57,227 bases of DNA from JAKAGZ01 sp964412105 (GCA_964412105.1 CAYPNM010000019.1:1-57227); one strand, 5' to 3'. Counted from the stretch's first letter, positions 33,048 to 42,413 are shown. Program-made: numbers and translations. The notes: generated by a model not told the origin, from the letters alone.

Positions 33048-33788
33048 TTATTTATGCATTTCAATGATTCTATATATGTAAATATGTTTTCTCTCTCCAA
33101 TCGGGATAATTAATCTGATAAACTTTGCGTCTTTATTAAAGGGTATAAAAACTAATCCGCCAGTATTATCATTTTGATAAAGTGTAGCTTTTCTTAATAC
33201 CTGGTCTTTCCAGAAGTCTTTTTGCGAATTTATATCATTTTTATCTATTTCATAATTAACGTTTTCGTGTGTTTGATTACCAGCCCAGTTTGCGATATCA
33301 TCACCCACTTTTTTTGCTTTGTGTCTTGAATGATCATCGGAAAGATCGGCGGCGACATTGACCGCAGCCAGGAAAAAGTTAAGTCCTGAGGTTACATCAT
33401 GTTGCTTTTTCCTTCTTTTTAATTCTAATTCCAAATAATCAAGTTTCTTTTCAGGATCAATAGCGAAGAAACAATTTTTGTCAAGATTGTTAATCAGTTC
33501 CTTATTTTCATCAAGCTGATCTGTGTAAATATTTTCAGGGTAAAATGTAATCGGCGATTCCGAAAAATTTTGTGCAGTTATATAAAAAATAAAATTTTCA
33601 TTGTCTTGATCCTCGAAAGAAACTGAGGTGCTGTAATTATCGTCATCCCTGTGTGCAACTTCTCTGCCTTTATAAAAATCAATTTTGCTATCGGTAGATT
33701 GTAACTTATAATATGTAACAGAGCATCCGTTTATAATAAATAAAAGTGCGGGAAATAATAAGATTATTAGAAATATTCTTTTTTTCAT
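33048..33788 (-). CDS. Lipoprotein of unknown function
   Basis: I do not recognise a family. The N-terminus is a lipoprotein signal with lipobox IINGC, so Cys22 should be lipidated and the protein anchored in the outer or inner membrane. The 246-residue body has a beta-rich N-terminal part with ENFIFYITAQNFSESPITFYP, which resembles conserved lipoproteins with an extracellular or periplasmic beta-sandwich, a basic helix (RRKKQHDVTSGLNFFLAAVNVAADLSDDHSR), and a beta-rich end. It is a single gene, divergent from recN across 239 bp. Confidence 0.65.
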   Translation of the reverse strand: MKKRIFLIILLFPALLFIINGCSVTYYKLQSTDSKIDFYKGREVAHRDDDNYSTSVSFEDQDNENFIFYITAQNFSESPITFYPENIYTDQLDENKELINNLDKNCFFAIDPEKKLDYLELELKRRKKQHDVTSGLNFFLAAVNVAADLSDDHSRHKAKKVGDDIANWAGNQTHENVNYEIDKNDINSQKDFWKDQVLRKATLYQNDNTGGLVFIPFNKDAKFIRLIIPIGERKHIYIYRIIEMHK

Positions 33789-33864
33789 TGATAGCCCCCA
33801 TATGTATTATAACATTAGAAAAAATAACAACAAGGATGCCAAACCATATCTTTGAAATTTCTAA

Positions 33865-33897
33865 GTAAACAAATCCATGGACTACTTAAGTGTTTAC
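33865..33897. promoter_or_regulatory. Spaced inverted repeat between the lipoprotein gene and recN
   Basis: GTAAACA (33865-33871) and TGTTTAC (33891-33897) are perfect inverted 7-mers 19 nt apart in a divergent promoter region. They could be two half-sites of an operator. No known motif is claimed. Confidence 0.25.
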
Positions 33898-34027
33898 AAA
33901 AATAATTTTACATGTAGCTTATTTTGCACAAGCAGGATATGTTTAAAATCTCTATGAAGCCACTACTAAAATTTTGAAATTGCAGCTAAAATAGACTAAA
34001 TTATTCCCACCTTAAAATGAAGAGTTT

Positions 34028-35731
34028 ATGCTAAAATCCCTCTTAGTTAAAGATTACGCCCTTATTGGCCATATAAATGTGGAATTTGGGCGAGGTTTGA
34101 ATATTATAACCGGCGAAACGGGAGCGGGAAAGTCAATCCTGATAGATGCAATGAGCCTGTTGCTTGGTGAACGAGCCTCAACTGAGGTTGTTAGAAAGGG
34201 AGCACAGAAATCTATTGTAGAGGGCATTTTTGAAGTAGAGGGAAATAAGAAAGTAAAACAAATTCTCGAAGAAAATGAAATTGATGTTCTTCCTGAGCTT
34301 ATAATGCGAAGAGAAATTTCCTTAAAAGGAAATAATCGCTGCTTTCTGAATGACACTCCTGTTACTCTTAATGTTATAAAAGATATTGGTGATCTCCTTG
34401 TTGATCTTCACGGTCAGCACGAGCATCAATCACTTTTGCGAACAGAGACCCATATTGAATTTTTAGATGAATTCGGTGCGACGGATAATCTTTTACAGGA
34501 TTATAAGGGAAAATTTGTACGGCTTTCGCAAGCGTCAAAAAAACTGAATGAGTTGAAACAAAAGGAAAACAGTCTTAGGGAGAAAAAAGATATTTATCAA
34601 TTCCAAATAAAAGAAATTGATGCGGTTTCTCCGAATGAGGACGAAGAAGAAAAAATCAATGAAGAACTGAATATTCTTGAGAACTCTGAAAAGCTTTCGG
34701 AATTAACCAATTTGGTTTACGAAGCTCTTTATGAATCTGAAAATTCTATTCACGACATGCTGGGAAAGATTGAAAATGATATCCAAGAGCTTGAAAATAT
34801 TGATAAATCGTTTTCCGAAATCAAATCGGAATGTGAAAGCGCAATTTCATTAATAAATGATATATCACAATTTGTAAGAAATTACAAAGCAAAAATAGAT
34901 ATTGACCCTGAACACCTTGAGGAACTTCGAAACAGGCTTGGAGCAGTCACGATGCTTAAGAAAAAATACGGTGGGTCTGTAAAAGCTATTATTGAACATA
35001 GAAAAAAAATTGGTGTAGAATTTGAGCTGGCTGAAAATTATTCAGGGAGTATTAAGAGACTGGAATCTGAAATTAAAAAACTAAGAGAAAGTTGTGGAAC
35101 ATCCGCGGAGGCTCTTTCTAAAAAGAGAAAAGGAATATCGGAAAAAGTACAAGAAGAAATTCAGGAAGCATTAACCTTTCTTGGCATTGAAAATTCAGTT
35201 TTTAAGGTTGAAATACATCAAAGAATCGCAGATAAAAATGATAAGGATTTTTTAATTGTAAACGGAAAAACCTATAAGTATAATTCTGCCGGTTATGATG
35301 AAGTGGAATTTTTTATTTCCACAAATTCAGGGGAGGACCCTAAACCTCTTGCGAAAACTGCTTCTGGTGGTGAAATTTCAAGGATAATGCTTGCATTAAA
35401 GTCTATACTGGCTAAAAACGATAAACTTCCACTTTTGATATTTGATGAAATTGATACAGGAGTCAGCGGAAGAATCGCGCAGAAAGTCGGACAATCGTTG
35501 AAGAATCTTGCATCATTTCATCAAATAATTTCAATAACACATCTTCCACAAATAGCAGGGCTTGCTGATCAGCATTTTGCAGTGGAGAAAACTTTAAATG
35601 ATGACCGGGTTGTTAGTTCAATTAAAAAGCTCAGCAAGGATGAAAGAATAAGGGAGGTGGCAAAACTTATGAGTGGAGAAAAGATAACTGAAGCGAGTCT
35701 GAAGGGTGCAAAAGAGTTGATGGGAAATTGA
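34028..35731 (+). CDS. recN: DNA repair protein RecN
   Basis: RecN is an SMC-like ATPase that acts early in double-strand break repair. The Walker A motif GETGAGKS is at 29-36 next to the N-terminus, a coiled-coil region runs from about 160 to 365, and the ABC signature SGGEISR and Walker B LLIFDEIDTGVSG are in the C-terminal third, followed by the switch His of SITHLPQIA. At 567 residues it is full length. hemW follows 28 bp later, so they probably share a transcript. I see no obvious LexA box in the upstream region. Confidence 0.95.
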   Translation: MLKSLLVKDYALIGHINVEFGRGLNIITGETGAGKSILIDAMSLLLGERASTEVVRKGAQKSIVEGIFEVEGNKKVKQILEENEIDVLPELIMRREISLKGNNRCFLNDTPVTLNVIKDIGDLLVDLHGQHEHQSLLRTETHIEFLDEFGATDNLLQDYKGKFVRLSQASKKLNELKQKENSLREKKDIYQFQIKEIDAVSPNEDEEEKINEELNILENSEKLSELTNLVYEALYESENSIHDMLGKIENDIQELENIDKSFSEIKSECESAISLINDISQFVRNYKAKIDIDPEHLEELRNRLGAVTMLKKKYGGSVKAIIEHRKKIGVEFELAENYSGSIKRLESEIKKLRESCGTSAEALSKKRKGISEKVQEEIQEALTFLGIENSVFKVEIHQRIADKNDKDFLIVNGKTYKYNSAGYDEVEFFISTNSGEDPKPLAKTASGGEISRIMLALKSILAKNDKLPLLIFDEIDTGVSGRIAQKVGQSLKNLASFHQIISITHLPQIAGLADQHFAVEKTLNDDRVVSSIKKLSKDERIREVAKLMSGEKITEASLKGAKELMGN

Positions 35732-35759
35732 AAAAAAAGATTAATTAAAGTGAAAGCAA

Positions 35760-36890
35760 TTGAAAGAATCTGCGCTATATGTTCATGTCCCGTTTTGTGA
35801 CCACAAATGCATTTACTGTGATTTTTATTCGATAATAACATCTGATAATATAAAGCCATTCCTTAGCTCTATCATAAAGGAGATTGAATATTATTCAGGT
35901 TTTTATTCTAATGGCAGAATTTTCACATCAATATATTTTGGCGGTGGGACACCATCTTTGATGGAGAGAGGATATCTTGGAGAGATAATAAATTCATTAA
36001 GAAATAATTATAATGTTTCTGATGACGCAGAAATAACAATGGAAACAAACCCTGGAACTGTTGATAAAGAAAAGTTAAAATCATTTAAGGAAACAGACAT
36101 TAACAGGATCAGCATTGGTATTCAATCTTTTTACGATGATGATTTGAAATTTTTAACAAGAATTCACGATAAAAAAACTGCAATTGAGACAGTAAATAAT
36201 GCTAAAGAAGTAGGATTCGATAATATAAGTGTTGATTTGATCTTTAATCTTCCCGGACAAACGAAAGAAAAATGGAAAGAAAATTTAGAAACAGCCGTTA
36301 AACTACCTGTTAAACATTTATCAGCGTACAGCCTGATTCTTGAAAGGGGAACAATACTGAATAAAATGGTACTTGATAGAAAAGTAAACATGCAGGATGA
36401 TGATCACGATGCTGATCTTTACGAAATGACAATTGATTTCATGGAAAAAAATGGTTTCATCCAATATGAAGTATCAAATTTCACATTACCTGGATACGAA
36501 TGCCGGCATAACAATGCATACTGGCGATACCGGGATTATTTGAGTTTCGGAACTAGCGCACACTCGTTTGTTGATGGTAAGAGATGGTGGAATTATTCCA
36601 GTTTAAAGAGATATATCTCTGAAATAGATAAGAATAGTTGTGCGGTTGCTGCCTCAGAAAATATTAACAAAGAACAGCAGTTCAATGAATATATTATGCT
36701 TGCGTTAAGGAGTTCAGGTTTGGATTTAAAAGAGTTTAAAAATATGTTTGGGACAAATTGGATAAATGAAAAATATACCTATATTAAAAAGTTAATGAAG
36801 CGTAACCTTGTAACTCTTGACGAAGAATACCTCCGCTTGACTAAAAACGGTTATGCAGTTTGTGACGAAATTCTTAAAGAAATCCTTTAA
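35760..36890 (+). CDS. hemW: HemW-type radical SAM heme chaperone
   Basis: HemW is a radical SAM protein that binds haem and delivers it to cytochromes. It is often mislabelled as coproporphyrinogen III oxidase (HemN). The radical SAM cluster ligands are Cys13, Cys17 and Cys20 (PFCDHKCIYCDF), GGGTPS follows, and HNNAYW is the HNxxYW haem-binding motif of HemW. The 376 residues and the C-terminal HemN_C domain are normal. The start is a TTG at 35760: an in-frame stop lies 9 nt upstream and no ATG precedes the conserved strand. A symporter gene follows after 14 bp. Confidence 0.88.
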   Translation: MKESALYVHVPFCDHKCIYCDFYSIITSDNIKPFLSSIIKEIEYYSGFYSNGRIFTSIYFGGGTPSLMERGYLGEIINSLRNNYNVSDDAEITMETNPGTVDKEKLKSFKETDINRISIGIQSFYDDDLKFLTRIHDKKTAIETVNNAKEVGFDNISVDLIFNLPGQTKEKWKENLETAVKLPVKHLSAYSLILERGTILNKMVLDRKVNMQDDDHDADLYEMTIDFMEKNGFIQYEVSNFTLPGYECRHNNAYWRYRDYLSFGTSAHSFVDGKRWWNYSSLKRYISEIDKNSCAVAASENINKEQQFNEYIMLALRSSGLDLKEFKNMFGTNWINEKYTYIKKLMKRNLVTLDEEYLRLTKNGYAVCDEILKEIL

Positions 36891-36904
36891 TATCTACTGG
36901 TATC

Positions 36905-38137
36905 ATGTTCAAAATAAAACTTCACTGGCAAATATTAATTGCACTTGTACTGGCAATTTTATTTGGATTCTTTTTTCCGCAGGATGTCCGATATGTAAAG
37001 TGGATGGGTGATTTGTTCCTGCGAGGGCTTAAGATGATAATAGTACCGCTTATACTTACATCCATTGTAACCGGAGTGGCCAATATTGGAGAGGCTCAAG
37101 ATTTGGGTAAACTTGGTTTAAAAACAATTGTGTATTATATAACAACAAGCCTATTTGCTATCCTGACCGGTTTGTTCCTGGTAAATTTTATTCAGCCGGG
37201 TGTTGGTGCTGATCTAGGTTTTTCAAAATCTGTTGAAGGGATTAATATTTCATCGCAGGGACTCGGAAATGTCTTAATGAAAATGGTACCGACCAATATT
37301 TTTCAGGTGCTTGCTTCCGCGGATATGCTTGCAATAATTTTCTTTTCCATACTAGTGGGATTTTTTCTGATGAAAATAGCCACTGAGTATAAAGACCCTT
37401 TATTAAATCTCTTTAATGGTGGATTTGAATTAATGATGAAAATAACCTCATTTGTCATAAAATTTACTCCTCTTGGGATATTCGGAATCGTTGCTGCAGT
37501 AGTGGCTGAGCAGGCGGGTGACCGGCAGGCATTACTTGATATAACACAACGGCTGGGTTTATATATGGCGGCTGTTCTTGGAGGCTTATTCTTTCATGCT
37601 TTTATTACACTTCCAGTACTATTGAGATTGATTGGAAAAGTAAATCCTTATAAACACTTTCAAGCATTGACAACTCCTTTATTAACGGCTTTTTCTACTT
37701 CTTCATCTTCGGCTACCCTACCTCTTACAATGGATGCTGTAGAAAATAATGTTGGTGTCTCAAATAAAATAACAAGTTTTGTGCTTCCATTAGGTGCAAC
37801 CGTAAATATGGACGGAACTGCATTGTATGAATGTGTAGCAGCAATGTTTATCGCACAGGCGTATGGAATTCATTTAAGTTTTTTGAGCCAAATTGTAGTC
37901 GTATTTACAGCATTGTTGGCATCAATCGGTGCAGCGGGAATTCCTATGGCAGGGCTTGTTATGATTACTGTTATTCTTTCTGCTGTTGGATTACCTCTTG
38001 AAGGCGTAGGTTTAATTTTAGCGGTTGACAGAATACTTGATATGTGTAGGACAACTGTAAACGTTTGGAGCGATAGTTGTGGTTCTGCGATAATTGCAAA
38101 AACAGAAGGGGAGGAATTAAAAGTTCAGATTTATTAA
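36905..38137 (+). CDS. Dicarboxylate/amino acid:cation symporter (DAACS family)
   Basis: An inner-membrane secondary transporter of the GltP/DctA/GltT family that imports glutamate, aspartate or C4-dicarboxylates with H+ or Na+. The 410 residues have eight helices and two re-entrant hairpins. HP1 contains the serine-rich STSSSSATLPLT, TM7 has the NMDGTALYE motif, HP2 the GAAGIPMAG segment, and TM8 the substrate-binding RILDMCRTTVNVWSDS with Asp, Arg and Asn residues. The TM8 Arg (CRTT) favours acidic amino acids or dicarboxylates. It is third in the recN-hemW cluster, and its last 21 bp overlap the convergent HAD gene. Confidence 0.92.
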   Translation: MFKIKLHWQILIALVLAILFGFFFPQDVRYVKWMGDLFLRGLKMIIVPLILTSIVTGVANIGEAQDLGKLGLKTIVYYITTSLFAILTGLFLVNFIQPGVGADLGFSKSVEGINISSQGLGNVLMKMVPTNIFQVLASADMLAIIFFSILVGFFLMKIATEYKDPLLNLFNGGFELMMKITSFVIKFTPLGIFGIVAAVVAEQAGDRQALLDITQRLGLYMAAVLGGLFFHAFITLPVLLRLIGKVNPYKHFQALTTPLLTAFSTSSSSATLPLTMDAVENNVGVSNKITSFVLPLGATVNMDGTALYECVAAMFIAQAYGIHLSFLSQIVVVFTALLASIGAAGIPMAGLVMITVILSAVGLPLEGVGLILAVDRILDMCRTTVNVWSDSCGSAIIAKTEGEELKVQIY

Positions 38138-38779
38138 TTCTTTAGCAGAATCAATTATTAAATCAGGTCTATGTTCTTTAATAAATATTTTTGTTCTGTA
38201 GCCGTATGTAACGCCACAGGTTTTAGTCCCTGCGTTTTTCCCGCAGGCAATGTCGAGTTCTGTATCTCCAACCATCAACGTCTCTTCAGGTTTAATATTT
38301 AACTTATTGCAAATTAGTAAGAGTGGTTCAGGTGAAGGTTTGTGTGCGATTCCAGTTCTCCTTCCAGTAATGAGATCGAAATATTTTCCAAGAGTAAAAT
38401 AGTTAATAATTTTTTCAGCTTGATCTTGTCCCTTAGTTGTTAATAGAGATGTGATAATATTGCGAGATTTTAAGTTCTCCAGTGTTTCTTCAATTCCATC
38501 GTATAATGTTGATTCATTGATAAATTTAAAATACTGGCTTTTGTAAATATTTATGAATGATTCAAAATTATTTACGTGGATATTAAATTCTGCGAAAATA
38601 TCTTCAAAGTGATGACCTATCTTTTCGTAAAAAAGATCTTCTTTTAGATTATCCGCCGGTATTTGCAAATCGGCAAGGGCTTTTAGGGTAGTTTTATAAA
38701 TAGTTTTGTGAGAGCTGACAAGCGTGCCATCAAGATCAAAACATATATGCTTTATTCCGAAATTATTTTTCATCATCAT
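38117..38779 (-). CDS. HAD-family phosphatase (phosphoglycolate phosphatase-like)
   Basis: A cytosolic subfamily IA phosphatase of 220 residues. Motif I is FDLDGTLV with Asp15 and Asp17, motif II the Thr in LLTTKG, motif III the Lys in HKPSPEP, and motif IV GDTELDIACGKNAG. A helical cap lies between motifs I and II. Gph, PpaX or a nucleotidase are possible; the PSPEPLL context is typical for Gph-like proteins. Three ATG codons in tandem (38779, 38776, 38773) could all start it. It overlaps a small Cys-rich reading frame upstream by 17 nt and the symporter gene downstream by 21 nt, so the packing is tight. Confidence 0.82.
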   Translation of the reverse strand: MMMKNNFGIKHICFDLDGTLVSSHKTIYKTTLKALADLQIPADNLKEDLFYEKIGHHFEDIFAEFNIHVNNFESFINIYKSQYFKFINESTLYDGIEETLENLKSRNIITSLLTTKGQDQAEKIINYFTLGKYFDLITGRRTGIAHKPSPEPLLLICNKLNIKPEETLMVGDTELDIACGKNAGTKTCGVTYGYRTKIFIKEHRPDLIIDSAKELINLNF

Positions 38780-38879
38780 TATAATCTTTTATTGTGGAAC
38801 TAATTTCATGATTTTCACAGGATTCACCATCGCAGCATTCGTTAATGTTTGTTCTACAAAATGAGAATGACTTTGACAT
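38763..38879 (-). CDS. Small Cys-rich acidic protein (38 aa), unknown
   Basis: A short frame from ATG 38879 to TAA 38763 encodes MSKSFSFCRTNINECCDGES followed by CENHE and an acidic, Asn/Asp-rich tail. Four Cys and one His within about 17 residues suggest metal or thiol chemistry. GGAGG at 38887-38883 lies only 3 nt before the ATG. The frame ends 17 nt inside the HAD phosphatase gene, which suggests translational coupling. TATATTTG on the minus strand at 38979-38972 could be a -7 box. I recognise no family; the Cys pattern and the SD are the only evidence that it is real. Confidence 0.45.
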   Translation of the reverse strand: MSKSFSFCRTNINECCDGESCENHEISSTIKDYNDDEK

Positions 38880-38887
38880 GAGCCTCC

Positions 38888-39194
38888 ATTATTGTGTTTA
38901 ATTGGTTGTACCACTTACAGAAGTCCCTTTTTATGTTCCTAGATTTATTTTGCATAATTGCTTTGGTGTATCAAATATACTTAGGTAAAACTTAATAACT
39001 GAAAAACTATACTATTAATTATATTCAATTAATTTTTCAAATGTAAAGTAAAGTATTATATTAATCAGCGATGTTCATTTATATATTATTTTTCTTTGTA
39101 AAGCTTCCTACGCTGCTATTGTATAAATGTTAGCAGTGAATATCGGTACGTTTTTGGTTTAATAAATTATTAAAAACAATTAAGGAGTTTTGAT
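38888..39194. other. Divergent gene-free region
   Basis: About 310 bp between the Cys-rich frame (-) and a secreted-protein gene (+). It is very AT-rich. TATATTTG on the minus strand (38979-38972) resembles a promoter -7 box but lacks a matching -33 box at 19-21 nt. No hairpin with a T-run and no other reading frame were found. Confidence 0.5.
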
Positions 39195-39620
39195 ATGAAA
39201 AAGTATCTGGTGTTATTTCTGTTATTATTCCTTTTCCTGCCTGCTGGATTGTATTCCACTATTTATGCTCAAAGCTCGCCGGTAATGTTTTTTTGTGAAC
39301 ACTATGACGATAATTATGGGGAAGTGGGAATCAGTGATAGATTTACAACTGGATATCTTACTGTTATGGTTAAGTGTGATTATGCTCTAGGATTAAGTAA
39401 TTGTTATATACAATTTGATAAGTATAATTGTACTTACAACGATTTTGAATATTACAAGAAATATAGTTTTGATGTTAAGCCTGATATGAAATATATTTTT
39501 TTCTCACGAAATGAAAATGCGGATATGAAGTTTGATGAACCAGGTATTTACAGAGTTTTTCTTCTGAATTCTGCCAATAAAACAATTGCAAGTGCAATGA
39601 TTGAAATAATTCCAAAGTAA
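39195..39620 (+). CDS. Secreted protein of unknown function
   Basis: I do not recognise a family. Residues 1-26 are a clear signal peptide (hydrophobic LLLFLFLPAG core, probable cut after IYAQ). The mature part of about 115 residues has a beta-sandwich-like pattern with four Cys (in FFCEHYDD, VKCDY, SNCYI and YNCTY), which may form disulfides. The ending GIYRVFLLNSANKTIASAMIEI resembles the last strands of an Ig-like or C2-like domain. AAGGAG lies 8 nt before the ATG, so strong translation is expected. It is monocistronic with a good terminator. Confidence 0.7.
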   Translation: MKKYLVLFLLLFLFLPAGLYSTIYAQSSPVMFFCEHYDDNYGEVGISDRFTTGYLTVMVKCDYALGLSNCYIQFDKYNCTYNDFEYYKKYSFDVKPDMKYIFFSRNENADMKFDEPGIYRVFLLNSANKTIASAMIEIIPK

Positions 39621-39638
39621 TATAACTTATTAAAAATG

Positions 39639-39673
39639 GCGGTGTACTTGATTGTGCACCGCTTTTTTATTTT
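39639..39673 (+). terminator. Intrinsic terminator after the secreted-protein gene
   Basis: GCGGTGTAC (39639-39647) pairs with GTGCACCGC (39654-39662) through one G-U wobble around a 6-nt loop and runs into TTTTTTATTTTT. It is a strong rho-independent terminator. Confidence 0.9.
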
Positions 39674-39733
39674 TAAAACTTCCTTATTATTTTTATGTTA
39701 GAGAATGAATTCAAATGAATTTGGTGGTTTTAA

Positions 39734-40702
39734 ATGAAAAATAAATTTGATGTAATTATAATTGGTGCAGGTCCTATCGGGCTGAGATGCGGCATAGAGG
39801 CAAGCAGGAGAGAGCTAGGTCATTTAATAATTGATAAAGGTTGTTTAGTAAATTCAATTTATAATTATCCGACAAATATGACATTTTTTTCAACCTCTGA
39901 ACGATTAGAAATAGGTGGCGTTCCATTTGTGTCTCATGGAGATAAACCAACGAGAAGAGAAGCTCTTGAGTATTATCGAAGAGTTAAAGATTCGTGGAAT
40001 CTTAATGTAAACACGTATGAAAAAGTGATTAAAGTTGAAGGCAGCAGAGGCGACTTTACGGTTACAACAGATAGAGAAAAATATTTTTGCAATGATGTAA
40101 TAGTCGCTACTGGATTTTATGATACTCCAAATCTTATGAATGTGCCTGGAGAAAATCTTTCTAAAGTTAAGCATTATTTTAGAGAAGCCCATCCCGTTGC
40201 ATATTTGGATATTATAATTGTGGGGGCAGGTAATTCAGGAGTTGATGTTGCACTTGAAACATTTAGACGTGGTTCTAGGGTAACGATGGTTATTCGTGAG
40301 GACAAAATAAGGGATAGTGTGAAATATTGGGTTAAGCCTGATATTGAAAACAGGATTAAAGAGGGCTCGATAAAAGCCTATTTTAATTCTGTAATTTCTG
40401 AAATAAGAGAAAGAGAAGTCGATATAAAAACTCCAGATAAAACTGTAACGGTTAAAAATGATTTTGTCTTTGCTATGACCGGCTATCATCCTGATTTTAG
40501 CTTTTTAAAAATGATGGGCATTAATATATCAAATGATGATTCTAAAACCCCACAGTTCAATGAAGAAACATTTGAAACCAGCAAAAAAGGGATATATCTT
40601 GCCGGAGTTGTATGCGGAGGTGTGGAAACAGGTAAGTGGTTTATTGAAAACAGCCGTGATCACGCTATAAATATTTTTAATCGCATTTGTAATAATAGAT
40701 GA
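39734..40702 (+). CDS. ypdA: YpdA-type bacillithiol disulfide reductase
   Basis: YpdA (Bdr) is an FAD- and NADPH-dependent thioredoxin reductase-like flavoprotein thought to reduce oxidised bacillithiol. The FAD-binding GAGPIG is at 11-16, the NADPH-binding GAGNSG is in the middle, and GCLVNSIYNYPTNMTFFSTS is the segment conserved in YpdA proteins, with Cys in place of a redox CxxC, which is absent. The 322 residues are complete. bshA in the same window independently supports bacillithiol use. It is a single gene between two terminators. Confidence 0.88.
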   Translation: MKNKFDVIIIGAGPIGLRCGIEASRRELGHLIIDKGCLVNSIYNYPTNMTFFSTSERLEIGGVPFVSHGDKPTRREALEYYRRVKDSWNLNVNTYEKVIKVEGSRGDFTVTTDREKYFCNDVIVATGFYDTPNLMNVPGENLSKVKHYFREAHPVAYLDIIIVGAGNSGVDVALETFRRGSRVTMVIREDKIRDSVKYWVKPDIENRIKEGSIKAYFNSVISEIREREVDIKTPDKTVTVKNDFVFAMTGYHPDFSFLKMMGINISNDDSKTPQFNEETFETSKKGIYLAGVVCGGVETGKWFIENSRDHAINIFNRICNNR

Positions 40703-40831
40703 GTTTTTTCTTTTGGATAGAATTTTAAGTTAATTTCGCTCCAAATTGAATACCATTTGTTTGAATTACTCTGGCTTTAATTTTATTTTAAACCATATAA
40801 AAAGATGAAATTATTAATTTAGGGAGCTAAA

Positions 40832-41881
40832 ATGTCTAAAAATATTCAAGAATTGTTGGGAAAAGAAGCTTCTGATCTTCTAAGTTATAAAGCTAAATTT
40901 CCCAAAGAAAAATTACACTTACCAGGTCCGGATTTTGTTGACCGGATATTTGCTCAATCTGATCGGAATATAAATGTAATAAAAAACCTCCAATGGCTTT
41001 TTATGTCGGGTCGTTTGTCAGGTACGGGTTATGTTTCAATTTTGCCGGTTGATCAGGGAATTGAACATAGTGCAGGAGCATCATTTGCACCCAATCCGGA
41101 TTATTTTGACCCTGAAAATATTGTTAAGCTTGCTATAGAAGGTGGGTGCAATGCTGTTGCTTCTACTTTGGGCGTGCTTGGCAGCGTTTCCAGAAAATAT
41201 GCTCATAAGATCCCATTCATTGTTAAGTTGAATCATAACGAACTATTGACTTATCCGAATAAGTACGACCAAATTATGTTTGCCGGTGTAGAGCAAGCCA
41301 GAGATTTAGGAGCTGCAGCAGTTGGCGCAACAATTTATTTTGGATCCGAAGAAAGCAGCAGGCAGATAATCGAAGTCAGCCAGGCATTTCAATATGCTCA
41401 TGAACTAGGTCTGGCTACTATCTTATGGTGTTATTTGAGGAATTCTGCATTTAAAACCAGTGAGACCGACTATCACACAGCTGCTGACCTTACAGGTCAG
41501 GCGAATCATCTCGGCGTTACAATTGAAGCAGATATTATCAAACAAAAATTGCCGACCTGCAACGGTGGATTTAATGCTTTAAAATTTGGGAAGACCAGTA
41601 AAAAGGTCTATGGCGACTTAACCTCTGATCATCCAATTGATCTTGCTCGTTACCAGGTGATAAATAATTATATGGGACGTTCCGGATTAATTAACAGCGG
41701 CGGTGCCTCAGGAGAAAATGATTTTGCAGAAGCCGCTAAGACTGCTCTTATTAACAAACGTGCAGGTGGTATGGGATTAATTTCAGGAAGAAAAGCATTC
41801 CAGAGACCAATGAAAGAGGGTGTTGAGTTATTAAATGTTATTCAGGATGTTTATCTTTCAAAAGATATAACAGTAGCTTAA
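40832..41881 (+). CDS. fbaB: Class I fructose-bisphosphate aldolase (DhnA/FbaB type)
   Basis: This cytosolic Schiff-base aldolase interconverts fructose 1,6-bisphosphate with dihydroxyacetone phosphate and glyceraldehyde 3-phosphate. The opening of the barrel SILPVDQGIEHSAGASFAPNP, the segment FIVKLNHNELLTYP, and the SGGASGEND loop that binds phosphate are typical of the DhnA family. The length of 349 residues is that of the bacterial subtype. The start has AGGGAG upstream. A TTTG-rich stretch at about 40758-40765 could be a -33 box, but its partner is imperfect. The gene is alone and ends in a good terminator. Confidence 0.92.
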   Translation: MSKNIQELLGKEASDLLSYKAKFPKEKLHLPGPDFVDRIFAQSDRNINVIKNLQWLFMSGRLSGTGYVSILPVDQGIEHSAGASFAPNPDYFDPENIVKLAIEGGCNAVASTLGVLGSVSRKYAHKIPFIVKLNHNELLTYPNKYDQIMFAGVEQARDLGAAAVGATIYFGSEESSRQIIEVSQAFQYAHELGLATILWCYLRNSAFKTSETDYHTAADLTGQANHLGVTIEADIIKQKLPTCNGGFNALKFGKTSKKVYGDLTSDHPIDLARYQVINNYMGRSGLINSGGASGENDFAEAAKTALINKRAGGMGLISGRKAFQRPMKEGVELLNVIQDVYLSKDITVA

Positions 41882-41902
41882 ATAGATCATTTAAAAATGA
41901 AT

Positions 41903-41935
41903 ACGTCCCGTTAAATTGCGGGACGTTTTTGTTTT
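41903..41935 (+). terminator. Intrinsic terminator after the aldolase gene
   Basis: ACGTCCCG (41903-41910) pairs perfectly with CGGGACGT (41919-41926) around an 8-nt loop and is followed by TTTTGTTTT. It also faces the convergent cytochrome gene. Confidence 0.9.
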
Positions 41936-41955
41936 AAATTAAAATTACTGCAAAT

Positions 41956-42381
41956 TTATTTGGATAAAAGATAATCAGCAATTTTCCCGAGATCTTTAAT
42001 ATCAATGTTATTAAATGAAGGCATCATCACACCGGGATATATGTTTTTAAGTTCTTTAAATCTTTCAGAAGACATGTAAGATTGTGGGTTTCTGAGATAA
42101 TTAATTAGTTCCTGTCTCGACCAGTTATCTTTAACGTGCATAAGGCTTGGGGCCATTTTTGTACCTGTTAAATCTCCGCCATGGCAATTAACACAACCAA
42201 GAGATGAAACCATTTCTTCAGCAGTAAGTGGTTTACCGGATTGCTGGCTCTGGCCCATCATTTCTTGAGGATTCAAAGAGCCTTTATTGTGCAACTCGCT
42301 CTGATCCGTTACCTTAGATAAGAAGAACAGCAGAAGGAAAAGTGCAAGAAAAGAAGCTACCCAAATCTGAGATTTTGTCAT
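41956..42381 (-). CDS. Membrane-anchored monohaem cytochrome c
   Basis: A class I cytochrome c of 141 residues. An uncleaved N-terminal helix (about 7-22) anchors it in the inner membrane, a Gln/Ser-rich linker follows, and the haem domain has Cys63-x-x-Cys66-His67 (CVNCH) with the distal ligand Met119 or Met120 (GVMMPSF). The GTKMAPSL segment is also typical. It should carry electrons in the periplasm to an oxidase or reductase not found here. It is a single gene with its own promoter match. Confidence 0.9.
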   Translation of the reverse strand: MTKSQIWVASFLALFLLLFFLSKVTDQSELHNKGSLNPQEMMGQSQQSGKPLTAEEMVSSLGCVNCHGGDLTGTKMAPSLMHVKDNWSRQELINYLRNPQSYMSSERFKELKNIYPGVMMPSFNNIDIKDLGKIADYLLSK

Positions 42382-42413
42382 TATAGTTCTCGAATAATTC
42401 TATAAGTAAACTG

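Noticed and set aside
35760..36890. Coproporphyrinogen III dehydrogenase (HemN) label
   Set aside because: The HNNAYW motif and short length fit HemW, the haem chaperone, better.
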